Below, piece after piece: positions 33,502 to 42,066 of a DNA stretch of 64,000 nt (its first letter is position 1; each line of letters opens with the position of its first letter). The notes beneath the pieces are model-generated. The model had not been told where the DNA came from. It was given only the letters and a program-made list of their open reading frames with translations, and searched no databases. The stretch covers positions 310,001 to 374,000 of the forward strand of contig NZ_JACHGT010000005.1 of NCBI RefSeq assembly GCF_014202425.1. The letters are read 5' to 3'. The stretch is from Phytomonospora endophytica. Its GTDB lineage: Bacteria; Actinomycetota; Actinomycetes; Mycobacteriales; Micromonosporaceae. The position numbers were made by a program, and so were the translations under genes.

Positions 33502-35061
33502 TCAGGAGGCGCCCGGCCCGGTGGCCGTGCCGACGTGCTGGAGGACCGAGGAGACGGTGTACCCGGCGTAGGCGGGTGCGGCGACGACGCGCGCGGGCCG
33601 GTCGGCGAGGAACAGCGCGTAGGCCTGTTCGGCGACGGCGTGCCGCTGGATCTCGTCGAGCAGGCGGGTGCGCTCGTCCTCGTCGAAGGTGGCCGAGAGT
33701 TCGTCGAGGAGGTGGTCGAGTTCGGTGTCGCCGACGGCGCCGAAGTTGTACTGGCCTTCGGTGTGCAGGAAGTCGTGCAGGCGTCCGAGCGGATCGTAGG
33801 TGGTGCCCAGGGCGCTGTCGAAGCTCAGGCCGACGTCCCAGCCCGCCGGGTCGGCCATGGCCTCGTAGTTGGCGGGGACGTCGCGGACCTCGACGGCGAA
33901 GCCGGTCGCGGACAGTTGCGCCTGGAGGGCGGTGGCGATCACGGCGGTGTCGGGCTGGCTGCCGTAGGACAGGACCGTGATCGTGAGGGCCTTGCCGTCC
34001 TTGGCGCGGATCCCGTCGCGGAAGCCCCAGCCCGCCGCGTCGAGCAGGCGCGCGGCCTCGGCGGTGTCGGTGCGCAGATCCTGGCGGGCGTAGGGGACCG
34101 AGGCGGGGAACATGCCGATCGGCGGGCTGTAGAGCCCGTCCATGGCGTCGGCGGACAGCGACGCGTAGTCGATGGCCAGCGCGAGGGCGCGGCGGACGGC
34201 GACGTCGCCGAGCGGGCCCCGGGTGTTGACGAACCCGCGCAGGGGCGACGGGTTGGCCGTGGCGTCGATGACCCGCACGTCGTCGCCGAGGTTGCGCAGG
34301 GCCTCGGTGGGTGGGTAGAAGGCGAGGTCGGCCTCGCCGGAGCGGACGGCGAGCACGCGTGCCTGGCCGTCCTCCACAAAGGACACCTCGACGCCGTCGA
34401 GGGCCGGTGGCCCGTCACGGTGGGCGTCGTTTCGCTTGAGGGTCAGGCGATCCGGCGTCAGCGACGCGACGGTGAACGGGCCGGTGTAGATGCCCGCCGC
34501 GGCGATCGCGGCGTCGTCGGTGCGGTCGGGGACGGCGGCCAGGGCCGCGACGTCGTAGACGGGCAGGACGCCCTCATCGGCCAGGATGTTGGGCAGGTTC
34601 GGGGTGGGGGAGCGGGTCTCGATGATCACCGTGAGCGGGCCGTCGGTGCCGACGACGGCCCCGGCGAGCAGCGACCCCGTGCGCTTGTTCCCGGAGAGGT
34701 TGGCCTCGAACACGGCGTCGAGGGCGGCGGCGTTCAGCGGGTTCCCGTTGTGGAAGGCGATGCCGGGCTTGAGGTCGAGGCGCCAGCCGGTCGGCGTGTG
34801 GTGCTCGATCGACTCCAGGAGCCAGGGTTCGACGGTGCCGTGTTCGGTGGCGCGCATGAGCAGTTCGCCGTAGCCCCATTCCGGCGCCCAGAGTCCCTGC
34901 TGGAGCGGGTCGAGATTCTTGATCGTGTACGGGGTGACGACCCGCAGGACGTCGCCGTCGGCCGGTTCGGCGGGTGAGGAGCAGGCGGTCAGTGCGGTGA
35001 CGGCGAGCAGCGCGACGGCCGGGGCGAGCCGGGTGAGGGGATGTCGGGACAACGAGGGCAC
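33502..35061 (-). CDS. ABC substrate-binding lipoprotein, Nik/Cnt/Opp type
   Basis: A 519-residue solute-binding protein of cluster C (peptide, nickel and metallophore binders). The lipoprotein signal ends LAVTALTAC, anchoring Cys about residue 27. The mature protein opens VLRVVTPYTIKNLDPL and later has KPGIAFHNGNPLNA and RRALALAIDYASLSADAM, typical of this cluster. The GTG at 35061 follows GGAGAG closely. Length matches NikA/CntA. A Zur-like box just upstream suggests import of a zinc or other metal complex instead of peptides. Confidence 0.9.
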   Translation of the reverse strand: MPSLSRHPLTRLAPAVALLAVTALTACSSPAEPADGDVLRVVTPYTIKNLDPLQQGLWAPEWGYGELLMRATEHGTVEPWLLESIEHHTPTGWRLDLKPGIAFHNGNPLNAAALDAVFEANLSGNKRTGSLLAGAVVGTDGPLTVIIETRSPTPNLPNILADEGVLPVYDVAALAAVPDRTDDAAIAAAGIYTGPFTVASLTPDRLTLKRNDAHRDGPPALDGVEVSFVEDGQARVLAVRSGEADLAFYPPTEALRNLGDDVRVIDATANPSPLRGFVNTRGPLGDVAVRRALALAIDYASLSADAMDGLYSPPIGMFPASVPYARQDLRTDTAEAARLLDAAGWGFRDGIRAKDGKALTITVLSYGSQPDTAVIATALQAQLSATGFAVEVRDVPANYEAMADPAGWDVGLSFDSALGTTYDPLGRLHDFLHTEGQYNFGAVGDTELDHLLDELSATFDEDERTRLLDEIQRHAVAEQAYALFLADRPARVVAAPAYAGYTVSSVLQHVGTATGPGAS

Positions 35062-35083
35062 CTCTCCACAGTCAAGATGAGAA

Positions 35084-35098
35084 TGAAAATCGTTGTCA
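35084..35098 (-). promoter_or_regulatory. Zur-like box upstream of the Nik/Cnt-type ABC operon
   Basis: TGAAAATCGTTGTCA at 35084-35098 matches the actinobacterial Zur consensus TGAAAATGATTTTCA at 12 of 15 positions and keeps its dyad ends TGA/TCA. It is an AT-rich island in GC-rich DNA, 23-37 bases before the start of the binding-protein gene on the minus strand, where it would cover the promoter or transcription start. Fur-type boxes are a less good match. Confidence 0.55.
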
Positions 35099-35201
35099 GA
35101 TTAGCGGATGCGCGAGAACGACCCGGTGCGCCATCGCGCGCCCACCGTGCGTCCACAAGAGACTGTAGGGGGAGCCGGGGTGTGCTGGATAGGTCGCGAC
35201 C

Positions 35202-36407
35202 TCAGGAGCTCAGTGCGAGCGCCACACCGCCCAGGGCCGTCGCGCGGTCGCCGAGCGCGGCCGGCGCGATGTGCACGGCCTCGGCCGCGGCGGGCATCGC
35301 CGTACTGGTGAGCCCGGTGCGCAAGGGATCCAGGAACAGCTGCGCCGCCGCGCCCAACTCCCCGCCGACGGCGATCAGCTCCGGATTGACCAGGTTCACC
35401 AGCCCGCCGAGGGCGATCCCGAGATGCCCGCCGGCGTCGTTGAGGATCCGCCGCAGCCGCGGGTCGCCCTCGGCGGCCAACGCGGTCAGCTCCGACAGCG
35501 CCGACAGGGTCGGATGGGTGTGCCGCGCGTGGTCCAGCAGCGCCCGGCCGCCCACGTACAGCTCAAGACAGCCCCGGTTGCCGCACTGGCACACCGGCCC
35601 GTGCGCGTCGAGCGTGATGTGGCCCAGTTCCCCGGCGGTGCCGGTGATCCCGCGGAACAGCACACCGTCGAAGACCAGCCCGGCACCGACACCGGTGGCC
35701 AGCTTGACGTAGACGAACACCTTCGTTCCCCGGCCGGCACCCCAGCGCTGCTCCCCGAGCGCGCCCAGGTTGGCGTCGTTGTCGGCGTGCACCGGCACCC
35801 CCAGCCGCGCCGACAGCTCCGACGCCGGAACCAGATCCGCCCAGGCCGGCAGCAGCGTCGGCGAACCCAGCACACCCAGTCGCGTCAACGGAACCGGAAT
35901 CCCCAGCCCCACGCCCACGATGTCCCCGCGGACCGCCCCGACCTCGGCCAGCGCACCGTCGACCATCGACGTCGTACGGTCCAGCACGTGCGCCGGACGG
36001 TCGTCGGCGTCGCGGTCGAGCGGCTCGGAGCACTCGGTCAGGATCCGCTGCCCCAGGTCGGCCACCGCCACCCGCACGTGCCGACGCCCGATGTCCACCC
36101 CGACGGCGAGACCCGCGCTGCGGCTCAGACTCACCAGCGCCGCCCGGCGGCCACCGGTCGCCTGCGCCGCCGCCTTCGGCTCCTCACCGGCCAGGCCGGC
36201 CTCGCCGAGCTCGGTCAGCGCCGCCGACACCGTCGGCCGCGACAGGCCCGTCCGCGACACCAGCTCGGCCCGCGTGCTCGGGCCCGCCTCCCGCAACGCC
36301 CGCGCCACCCGGAAAGTGTTGCCGCGCAGTCCATCACGCCACAGCCGGGCCGCGTTCGCGCCCTCGGCTCGCGCTCGGCTCGGCGTGGAGACGTGGTCAC
36401 TCGGCAC
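35202..36407 (-). CDS. ROK-family transcriptional repressor
   Basis: A 401-residue NagC/XylR-type ROK protein. The N-terminal winged helix-turn-helix (about residues 28-80, with TRAELVSRTGLSRPTVSAALTEL) is joined to a sugar-kinase-like domain: VGVDIGRRHVRVAV, then the GELGHITLD segment and the zinc motif CQCGNRGCLE. The GTG at 36407 has GGAGGA upstream. It is divergent from a sugar ABC operon and is the obvious regulator, released by a sugar or sugar phosphate. Kinase activity is not expected. Confidence 0.92.
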   Translation of the reverse strand: MPSDHVSTPSRARAEGANAARLWRDGLRGNTFRVARALREAGPSTRAELVSRTGLSRPTVSAALTELGEAGLAGEEPKAAAQATGGRRAALVSLSRSAGLAVGVDIGRRHVRVAVADLGQRILTECSEPLDRDADDRPAHVLDRTTSMVDGALAEVGAVRGDIVGVGLGIPVPLTRLGVLGSPTLLPAWADLVPASELSARLGVPVHADNDANLGALGEQRWGAGRGTKVFVYVKLATGVGAGLVFDGVLFRGITGTAGELGHITLDAHGPVCQCGNRGCLELYVGGRALLDHARHTHPTLSALSELTALAAEGDPRLRRILNDAGGHLGIALGGLVNLVNPELIAVGGELGAAAQLFLDPLRTGLTSTAMPAAAEAVHIAPAALGDRATALGGVALALSS

Positions 36408-36575
36408 GGAAGTCCTCCGGTCTGGGCCGTCCCCGCGGTGGACGCGAGGAGAACTCGGTCGGCAAAGTTTAGTCAACCGTTCACAGAACATCGTCCGGCA
36501 TGGGCCACTTGGCCCGCTTTTCTGCGCTCAAAGGACCCCGGGCTTAACGGATTAGCAACAGAAACTTGGCAGCCG

Positions 36576-36591
36576 TTGACAGATCTCAACA
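36576..36591 (+). promoter_or_regulatory. Possible operator and -35 before the sugar ABC operon
   Basis: GTTGACAGATCTCAAC (36575-36590) is a near palindrome centred on AGATCT, with half-sites GTTGA and TCAAC, and contains TTGACA, a full -35. A matching -10 is not clear 17-18 bases downstream. The location between the ROK gene and the binding-protein gene makes it the best operator candidate. Confidence 0.4.
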
Positions 36592-36642
36592 CGCCGTGGT
36601 GAGGTTCGCCTGGCGCAAGTATCTAACACCTGGGAGGTGGCA

Positions 36643-37932
36643 ATGGGCCTTCGACGGAGAGGGTTCGTGGCGCTCGCCATGGCGGCCGCGCTCGCGGCAC
36701 TGCCGGCCTGTTCGAAGGACGCGAACGACGGTGGCGGGGGTGACAACAGCAAGGTGGAGGTCTTCTCGTGGTGGACCGGTCCGGGCGAGGAGGACGGCCT
36801 CGCCGCGATGATCGCGGACTTCCAGACGAAGAACCCCGACATCGAGTTCGTCAACGCGGCGGTCTCCGGCGGTGCCGGGTCCAACGCCAAGGCCATCTTG
36901 CAGACCCGTCTCAAGGACGGCGACGCCCCCGATTCCTACCAGCGGCACGCCGGCCTGGAACTGCAGGACGACATCCGCAACGGCTGGGTCTCCGACATCA
37001 CGAGCCTCTACGACTCCGAGGGCTGGCGTGACGTCTTCCCTGCGGAGCTGCTGAACTACCTGACCATCGACGGCAAGCTCTACGCCGTCCCGGTCAACAT
37101 CCACCGCTCGAACCTGATGTGGTTCAACCCCAAGACCCTGAAGGACCTCGGCGTCGACGAGAAGGTCCCGGCCAGCTGGTCGGACTTCCTCACCGTCGCC
37201 GAGAAGATCAAGGCCAAGGGCAAGACCCCGCTGGCGATCGGCCCCGGCTGGACCCAGAAGCACCTGCTGGAGAACGTCCTGCTCGGCGAGCTGGGCAAGG
37301 CCGGCTACGACGGCCTGTGGAACGGGACCACCGACTGGACCGGTTCCGAGGTCACCGAGGCCCTCGGCGTGTTCGCCAAGGTCCTCGAATACAGCGACAT
37401 CAAGGCCCCCTCCGCCGACTGGCAGCCCATGATGGACAAGGTTGTCTCGGGTGACGCGGCCTTCGCGGTCATGGGCGACTGGGCCGACGCCTACCTCAAG
37501 GGCGACAAGGGCCTGACCGTCGACACCGACTACGCGGTGGCGGCCTCCCCGGGTACCGACAACATCTTCAACTTCCTGTCGGACTCGTTCACCCTGCCCG
37601 CCCAGGCGAAGAACAAGACCGCCGCCGAGGCGTGGCTGAAGGAGGCCGGCTCCAAGAGCGGCCAGGACGCCTTCAACCCGAAGAAGGGTTCGGTCCCGGC
37701 TCGCACCGACGCCGACCCCGCCCTCTACACCGGGTACCTCAAGTGGGGCCTTGAGCAGTGGCAGGGCACCAAGGACGGCTCCATCCAGATCGTCGGTTCC
37801 CTCGCCCACGGCGTGGTCGCCAACAACGCCTGGAACGCCGAGATCGACACCGCGCTCGGGCTCTTCATCGAAGACGGCGACGTGGCCAAGTTCGCCGCCA
37901 CCGTCAAGCAGAAGTACGAAGAGACCAAGTAG
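36643..37932 (+). CDS. Sugar ABC transporter substrate-binding lipoprotein
   Basis: A 429-residue family 1 (MalE/UgpB-type) binding protein. The signal peptide ends LAALPAC with the lipid-anchored Cys near residue 24, followed by a Gly/Asn-rich tether. The mature start VEVFSWWTGPGEEDGLAAM and the SGGAGSN segment resemble binding proteins for glucose and mannose-type sugars, so a monosaccharide or small oligosaccharide is likely. GGGAGG at 36632-36637 sets the ATG at 36643 as start. It leads the operon divergent from the ROK gene. Confidence 0.92.
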   Translation: MGLRRRGFVALAMAAALAALPACSKDANDGGGGDNSKVEVFSWWTGPGEEDGLAAMIADFQTKNPDIEFVNAAVSGGAGSNAKAILQTRLKDGDAPDSYQRHAGLELQDDIRNGWVSDITSLYDSEGWRDVFPAELLNYLTIDGKLYAVPVNIHRSNLMWFNPKTLKDLGVDEKVPASWSDFLTVAEKIKAKGKTPLAIGPGWTQKHLLENVLLGELGKAGYDGLWNGTTDWTGSEVTEALGVFAKVLEYSDIKAPSADWQPMMDKVVSGDAAFAVMGDWADAYLKGDKGLTVDTDYAVAASPGTDNIFNFLSDSFTLPAQAKNKTAAEAWLKEAGSKSGQDAFNPKKGSVPARTDADPALYTGYLKWGLEQWQGTKDGSIQIVGSLAHGVVANNAWNAEIDTALGLFIEDGDVAKFAATVKQKYEETK

Positions 37933-38001
37933 TCGCGACCAGGTGTGCCGTGCCGCGCGGGCACGGGCGGCACGGCACACCACCCACTGTGGAGTTACCT
38001 G

Positions 38002-38889
38002 ATGAGACGCTTCCGGCGCTGGGGTCCGGCGCTGCTGCTGGTCACGCCGTCCCTGCTGTTGATCGGCGTGTTCGTGTACGGCTTCGCCGGGTGGAACGCG
38101 AAGGTGTCGACCTCGACCTCGCGCGGCTACCAGATCACCGACGACAGCGTGGGCCTGGACAACTACCAGAACCTGCTCAAAGACGAGCGCTTCAACATGG
38201 ACGTGCGCAACGTCTTGATCTTCACGGCCGTGTTCGTGCTCGGCGCGCTGGTCACAGGCCTGGTCCTGGCGATGCTCCTTGACCGGGGTGTCCGCTTCGA
38301 GTCCTTCTTCCGCAGCTCCTTCATCTTCCCGATGGCGCTGTCGCTGATCGCCGTCGGCATCATCTGGCGCTGGCTGCTGCAGAACGGCGAACCGGCCGGG
38401 GGACTGAACAAGCTCTTCGACGACGTCGGCCTCGGCTTCCTGGCCGGTGACTGGTACAACTCCGACTCCAGCTGGGCGATCGCCTCGATCGCGCTGCCGG
38501 CGGGCTGGGCGCTGTCGGGCTACATCATGGCCCTGTTCCTGGCCGGCATCCGCGGTGTCCCCGAGGAGCTGCGCGAGGCCGCGCGCGTCGACGGCGCCAA
38601 CGAGCCGCGCGTGTTCTGGCACGTCGTGCGGCCCATGCTGTGGCCGGTCGTGATGAGCGCGCTGGTGATCCTGGCGCACATCTCACTGAAGACCTTCGAC
38701 CTGCTCCTGGCCATCGTGCCCAAGGGCGACCTGGCCCTCGACACCCCGGCGATGTACATGTGGTTCACCACCTTCGACGGCGGCTTCTACGGTCGCGGCG
38801 CCACCATCGCGACGCTGCTGCTGGCCGGCATCGCCGTGGTGATCGTGCCCTACATCTGGTACTCGGTGCGATCGGAGCGACGCAAGTGA
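38002..38889 (+). CDS. Sugar ABC permease, MalF type
   Basis: A 295-residue permease with six helices and the EAA coupling loop EAARVDGANEPRVFWHVVRP. The ATG at 38002 has GGAG seven bases upstream; the longer frame before it is intergenic. Its stop overlaps the next permease start (GTGA), so equal synthesis of the two halves is likely. Confidence 0.93.
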   Translation: MRRFRRWGPALLLVTPSLLLIGVFVYGFAGWNAKVSTSTSRGYQITDDSVGLDNYQNLLKDERFNMDVRNVLIFTAVFVLGALVTGLVLAMLLDRGVRFESFFRSSFIFPMALSLIAVGIIWRWLLQNGEPAGGLNKLFDDVGLGFLAGDWYNSDSSWAIASIALPAGWALSGYIMALFLAGIRGVPEELREAARVDGANEPRVFWHVVRPMLWPVVMSALVILAHISLKTFDLLLAIVPKGDLALDTPAMYMWFTTFDGGFYGRGATIATLLLAGIAVVIVPYIWYSVRSERRK

Positions 38890-39785
38890 CCACCACCGCC
38901 GAGAAGACCGTCGTGGCCAAGCCCCCAAAGAAGCGCAAGGAGCGCGACTTCCGGATCCAGTCGAAGTACGCGCCCTACGCGCGCTTCGGCAAGTACGCCG
39001 CCCTGCTGCTGTTCCTGGTCTTCTTCCTCATGCCGATCTACGCGCTGATCGTGACCTCGCTGAAGGATCCCTCCGAGGTCAGCGTCCAGCGGGTGTGGGA
39101 ACTGCCCTCGACGTGGTCCTTCGCCTCCTTCGAGGCGGTGTGGCCGAAGCTGCAGGACGGGCTGTTCAACAGCGTGATGCTCGCCGTCCCGGCGAGCATC
39201 ATCTCGGCGCTGCTGGGCGCCGCCAACGGCTTCGTGCTGTCGAAGTGGCGCTTCCCGGGCGCCGACTTCGTGTTCCCGCTGATCCTGTTCGGGATGTTCA
39301 TCCCCTACCAGTCGGTGCTGATCCCGATGACCGAGACGATGTCCTTCCTCGGTCTCAAGGGCGGACTCGACGGCCTGATCCTGGTGCACATCATCTACGG
39401 GCTGCCGCTGACCACGCTGATCTTCCGCAGCTACTTCTCGGGGATATCCGACGAGATCATCGAGGCCGCCGAGGTCGACGGCGCCGGGATGCTGCGGACC
39501 TTCTTCCACGTCGCGCTGCCCGTCGCGCCGCCCGCCTTCGCGGTGGCGATCATCTGGCAGTTCACCTCCGCCTGGAACGACTTCCTCTTCGGCGCGGTGC
39601 TGACCACGAACAAGTCGTACTGGCCGGTCACGATCGCGTTGAACAACATCGCCGGCGGCCAGTCGATCCCCTTCAACGAGGCCATGGCCTCCGCGCTGAT
39701 CGCCTGCCTGCCGACGCTGCTGGTCTACGTCCTGCTGGGCCGGTTCTTCATGCGCGGGCTGATGGCCGGGGCGCTGAAGGGATGA
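38886..39785 (+). CDS. Sugar ABC permease, MalG type
   Basis: A 299-residue permease with a basic Lys-rich N-terminal tail (KPPKKRKERD), six helices, and the coupling loop EAAEVDGAGMLRTFFHVALP. The final helix ends FFMRGLMAGALKG as is usual for MalG-type subunits. The GTG start overlaps the preceding stop, and its own stop overlaps a following micro-ORF (ATGA). Confidence 0.93.
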   Translation: MTTTAEKTVVAKPPKKRKERDFRIQSKYAPYARFGKYAALLLFLVFFLMPIYALIVTSLKDPSEVSVQRVWELPSTWSFASFEAVWPKLQDGLFNSVMLAVPASIISALLGAANGFVLSKWRFPGADFVFPLILFGMFIPYQSVLIPMTETMSFLGLKGGLDGLILVHIIYGLPLTTLIFRSYFSGISDEIIEAAEVDGAGMLRTFFHVALPVAPPAFAVAIIWQFTSAWNDFLFGAVLTTNKSYWPVTIALNNIAGGQSIPFNEAMASALIACLPTLLVYVLLGRFFMRGLMAGALKG

Positions 39786-39835
39786 GCGGCGTGCACGACG
39801 AGGACGAGCGCGAACGGATGGGAGCACGACGATGA
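39782..39835 (+). CDS. 17-codon micro-ORF
   Basis: A 17-residue frame, rich in Asp, Glu and Arg, that overlaps the permease stop by ATGA at 39782-39785 and the next small ORF by ATGA at 39832-39835. It has no Shine-Dalgarno of its own and would depend on coupling. It may be a real micropeptide, a coupling relay, or chance. Confidence 0.3.
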   Translation: MSGVHDEDERERMGARR

Positions 39836-40020
39836 GCACGGTATTCGAAGACGTCGGGCACTCCCGGCCACTGCGCGGCCTGGCCGCCGGTGAGGCCGAG
39901 ACCCTCATGGACACCATCGCCGCGGAGTACTGGGACCCTTGCGGGCCCGCCGGCTCCGGCGGCACCGAACACCACGGCACGGGCGGCACGGGGCCGTCGG
40001 CCGCACTCCGGAAAGGCTGA
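39832..40020 (+). CDS. 62-residue small ORF inside the sugar ABC operon
   Basis: A 62-residue frame between the MalG-type permease and the ATPase gene. The first 38 residues form a plausible helix pair (HSRPLRGLAAGEAETLMDTIAAEYWDP); the rest is Gly/Thr/His-rich. Upstream lies GGGAGCACGACG, a fair Shine-Dalgarno. It ends three bases before the ATPase GTG. Not a recognised family. Confidence 0.5.
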   Translation: MSTVFEDVGHSRPLRGLAAGEAETLMDTIAAEYWDPCGPAGSGGTEHHGTGGTGPSAALRKG

Positions 40021-40023
40021 CTC

Positions 40024-41217
40024 GTGTCCGACACCGAAGCGATCGCCGAGGCCGACGTGGCGCTGCCCTCGGTCGGCGTCACCCTGTCCAAAGTGGACAA
40101 GGTCTACCGCGGCGGCGTCCGCGCCGTCGACGGCGTCGACCTCGACATCGAGCCGGGCGAGTTCATGGTCCTGGTCGGGCCCTCCGGCTGCGGCAAGTCG
40201 ACCCTGTTGCGCATGATCGCCGGCCTCGAAGAGGTCAGCGGAGGCGAGATCCACATCGGCGGCGCCGACGTCACGCGCGACCTTCCGCAGCAGCGCGACG
40301 TGGCGATGGTGTTCCAGAGCTACGCGCTCTACCCGCGCATGTCGGTGCAGCGCAACATGGAGTTCGGTCTGCGGATGCGCGGCACCAAGCGCGCCGACCG
40401 GGCCGAGCAGGCCACCGACGTGGCCAAGACCCTCGGCCTTGAGCACCTCCTCAAGCGCCGTCCGGCGGCGCTGTCGGGCGGGCAGCGGCAGCGCGTGGCG
40501 ATGGGCCGCGCGATCGTGCGCCGCCCGAAGGTCTTCCTCATGGACGAGCCGCTGTCCAACCTGGACGCCAAACTGCGTGTCAGCATGCGCGCCGAACTGT
40601 CCCGCCTGCACAAGCGCCTGGGCGTCACGACCGTCTACGTCACGCACGACCAGATCGAGGCGATGACCCTCGGGCAGCGCGTGGCGGTCCTGCGCGACGG
40701 CGTGCTCCAGCAGTGCGACACCCCGGCGAACCTGTTCCACAAGCCGGTCAACCTCTTCGTGGCGGCGTTCATCGGCTCCCCGTCGATGAACTTCGTGTCC
40801 GCGACCGTCGCCAGCGGCAAGGTCCGCTTCGCCGACGTCGAGGTCGACCTGCCCGAAGGCTCGCCGCTGGCCACCGCCGAACGCCAGGTCATCCTCGGCG
40901 TGCGGCCCACCGGCCTCGGCGTGGCGGGCAACGGGCACCCCGTGATCCGCGCGGTCCCCGAGATCATCGAGGACCTCGGCGACGAACGGCACGTGGTGTT
41001 CCCGGTCGCGGCCCCGCGCGTCGACACCGACGCCACCCGCGCCGCCGTCGACGCCGAGACAGCCGACGACGTCGCGCTGCTGCCCGACGACCACGCGCGT
41101 TTCACCGTCAAGCTCGGCATCGAGGTGGCCGTCGAGGTCGGTGAGCCGATCGAGCTGGCGATCAACCCCTCGCGGCTGTACTTCTTCGACCCGGAGACCG
41201 GCGAAGCCCTCACCTGA
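40024..41217 (+). CDS. Sugar ABC transporter ATPase, MsmK/UgpC type
   Basis: A 397-residue ATPase. Walker A GPSGCGKST is near residue 57, Q-loop VFQSYALYP, signature LSGGQRQR, Walker B VFLMDEPLSNLD and THDQIEAMT, followed by a C-terminal OB-fold regulatory domain from about residue 245 (FIGSPSMNFV). Such ATPases often serve several sugar importers; here it is encoded in the operon with its own binding protein and permeases. Confidence 0.94.
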   Translation: MSDTEAIAEADVALPSVGVTLSKVDKVYRGGVRAVDGVDLDIEPGEFMVLVGPSGCGKSTLLRMIAGLEEVSGGEIHIGGADVTRDLPQQRDVAMVFQSYALYPRMSVQRNMEFGLRMRGTKRADRAEQATDVAKTLGLEHLLKRRPAALSGGQRQRVAMGRAIVRRPKVFLMDEPLSNLDAKLRVSMRAELSRLHKRLGVTTVYVTHDQIEAMTLGQRVAVLRDGVLQQCDTPANLFHKPVNLFVAAFIGSPSMNFVSATVASGKVRFADVEVDLPEGSPLATAERQVILGVRPTGLGVAGNGHPVIRAVPEIIEDLGDERHVVFPVAAPRVDTDATRAAVDAETADDVALLPDDHARFTVKLGIEVAVEVGEPIELAINPSRLYFFDPETGEALT

Positions 41218-42013
41218 GGGGCGCATACCTGCCGGGGCCGGTCCACAGACGGCCCCGGCAGCGTGTCTCCTGGCCGAAGGCGATCGCGAGTGAACCGCCG
41301 GTGGCGGCCACGAGGCAGACGAAGGCGAACGCGGAGGCGAGCACCAGACCGAAGGCCGCCGATCCGCGTCCGTTGTCGACGGTCCGCACGACGTGCCGCG
41401 GATTACGTGCGTCGTAGCTGACGGCGAAGTGTTCGACGCCCATGCGCGGCAGGAGGATCCCGGCCATGAACATCCGCTCGGTGCCGTCGACGTCGACATA
41501 GGTGTAGACCGCGCGGCCCTTGCCGTCGATGTGGGAGTAGACCGCGTCGACGGTGATGCCGTGCTTCGGCAGGCGCCACAGGCGGAGGGCGTCGGGGAGC
41601 AGCAGATACACCCGGGCGGCCAGGAGCGTGCCGATGATCCCGGGGATCCCGAACAGCAGCACGAACCAGCCGTGTCCGGTGAGGAACAGCGGCAGCGCCA
41701 GCGCCACGTTGACCACGACGATGCCCACGGCGGCACCGATGAGCCGCCTGCGGTGCTTGATCCGCTCCACGTCGACGGGGTAGCGCCGCGAGGTGACCAG
41801 GGCGGCACCGTCGGCGGTGCGGTCCCGCTCGGTGCCGGTGGCCGCGGTCAGCACGATCGACACCGACCGTCCCTCGGCCCGCACCGAGGCGATCGCCTCC
41901 AGGGGGATCCGATGGTCCTCAAGGGGAAGGTTCACGTACAACTCGTCGCCGTCGAGGCGCAGGAGCGAGTCGCCGCGGCCGTTGAGCACGGGAGCGGTGG
42001 CCGTGATCGACAT
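41210..42013 (-). CDS. DUF3592-type membrane protein
   Basis: A 267-residue protein with a soluble PH-like N-terminal part, two helices near residues 90-135, an extracytoplasmic segment (YSHIDGKGRAVYTYVDVDGTE) resembling DUF3592 repeats, and a last helix near 230-250. Its final codons run through a hairpin and overlap the convergent ATPase gene by eight bases, so the last 16 residues are read from what is also a terminator. Function unknown. Confidence 0.75.
   Translation of the reverse strand: MSITATAPVLNGRGDSLLRLDGDELYVNLPLEDHRIPLEAIASVRAEGRSVSIVLTAATGTERDRTADGAALVTSRRYPVDVERIKHRRRLIGAAVGIVVVNVALALPLFLTGHGWFVLLFGIPGIIGTLLAARVYLLLPDALRLWRLPKHGITVDAVYSHIDGKGRAVYTYVDVDGTERMFMAGILLPRMGVEHFAVSYDARNPRHVVRTVDNGRGSAAFGLVLASAFAFVCLVAATGGSLAIAFGQETRCRGRLWTGPGRYAPLR
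41230..41260. terminator. Bidirectional hairpin between convergent genes
   Basis: A perfect 11-base stem, TGCCGGGGCCG at 41230-41240 and CGGCCCCGGCA at 41250-41260, with a nine-base loop. It lies 13 bases after the ATPase stop on the plus strand. It falls inside the 3' coding end of the minus gene. There is no T-tract. Confidence 0.6.
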
Positions 42014-42066
42014 GGCGTGATCCTAGGAGCGGACGAAGGCCGTGGCGACGGTCCGTTCGGGCGGTG

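Noticed and set aside
35084-35098. Fur or IdeR box in place of Zur
   Set aside because: The match to the GATAATGATAATC or TTAGGTTAGGCTAACC patterns is clearly poorer than to the Zur consensus.
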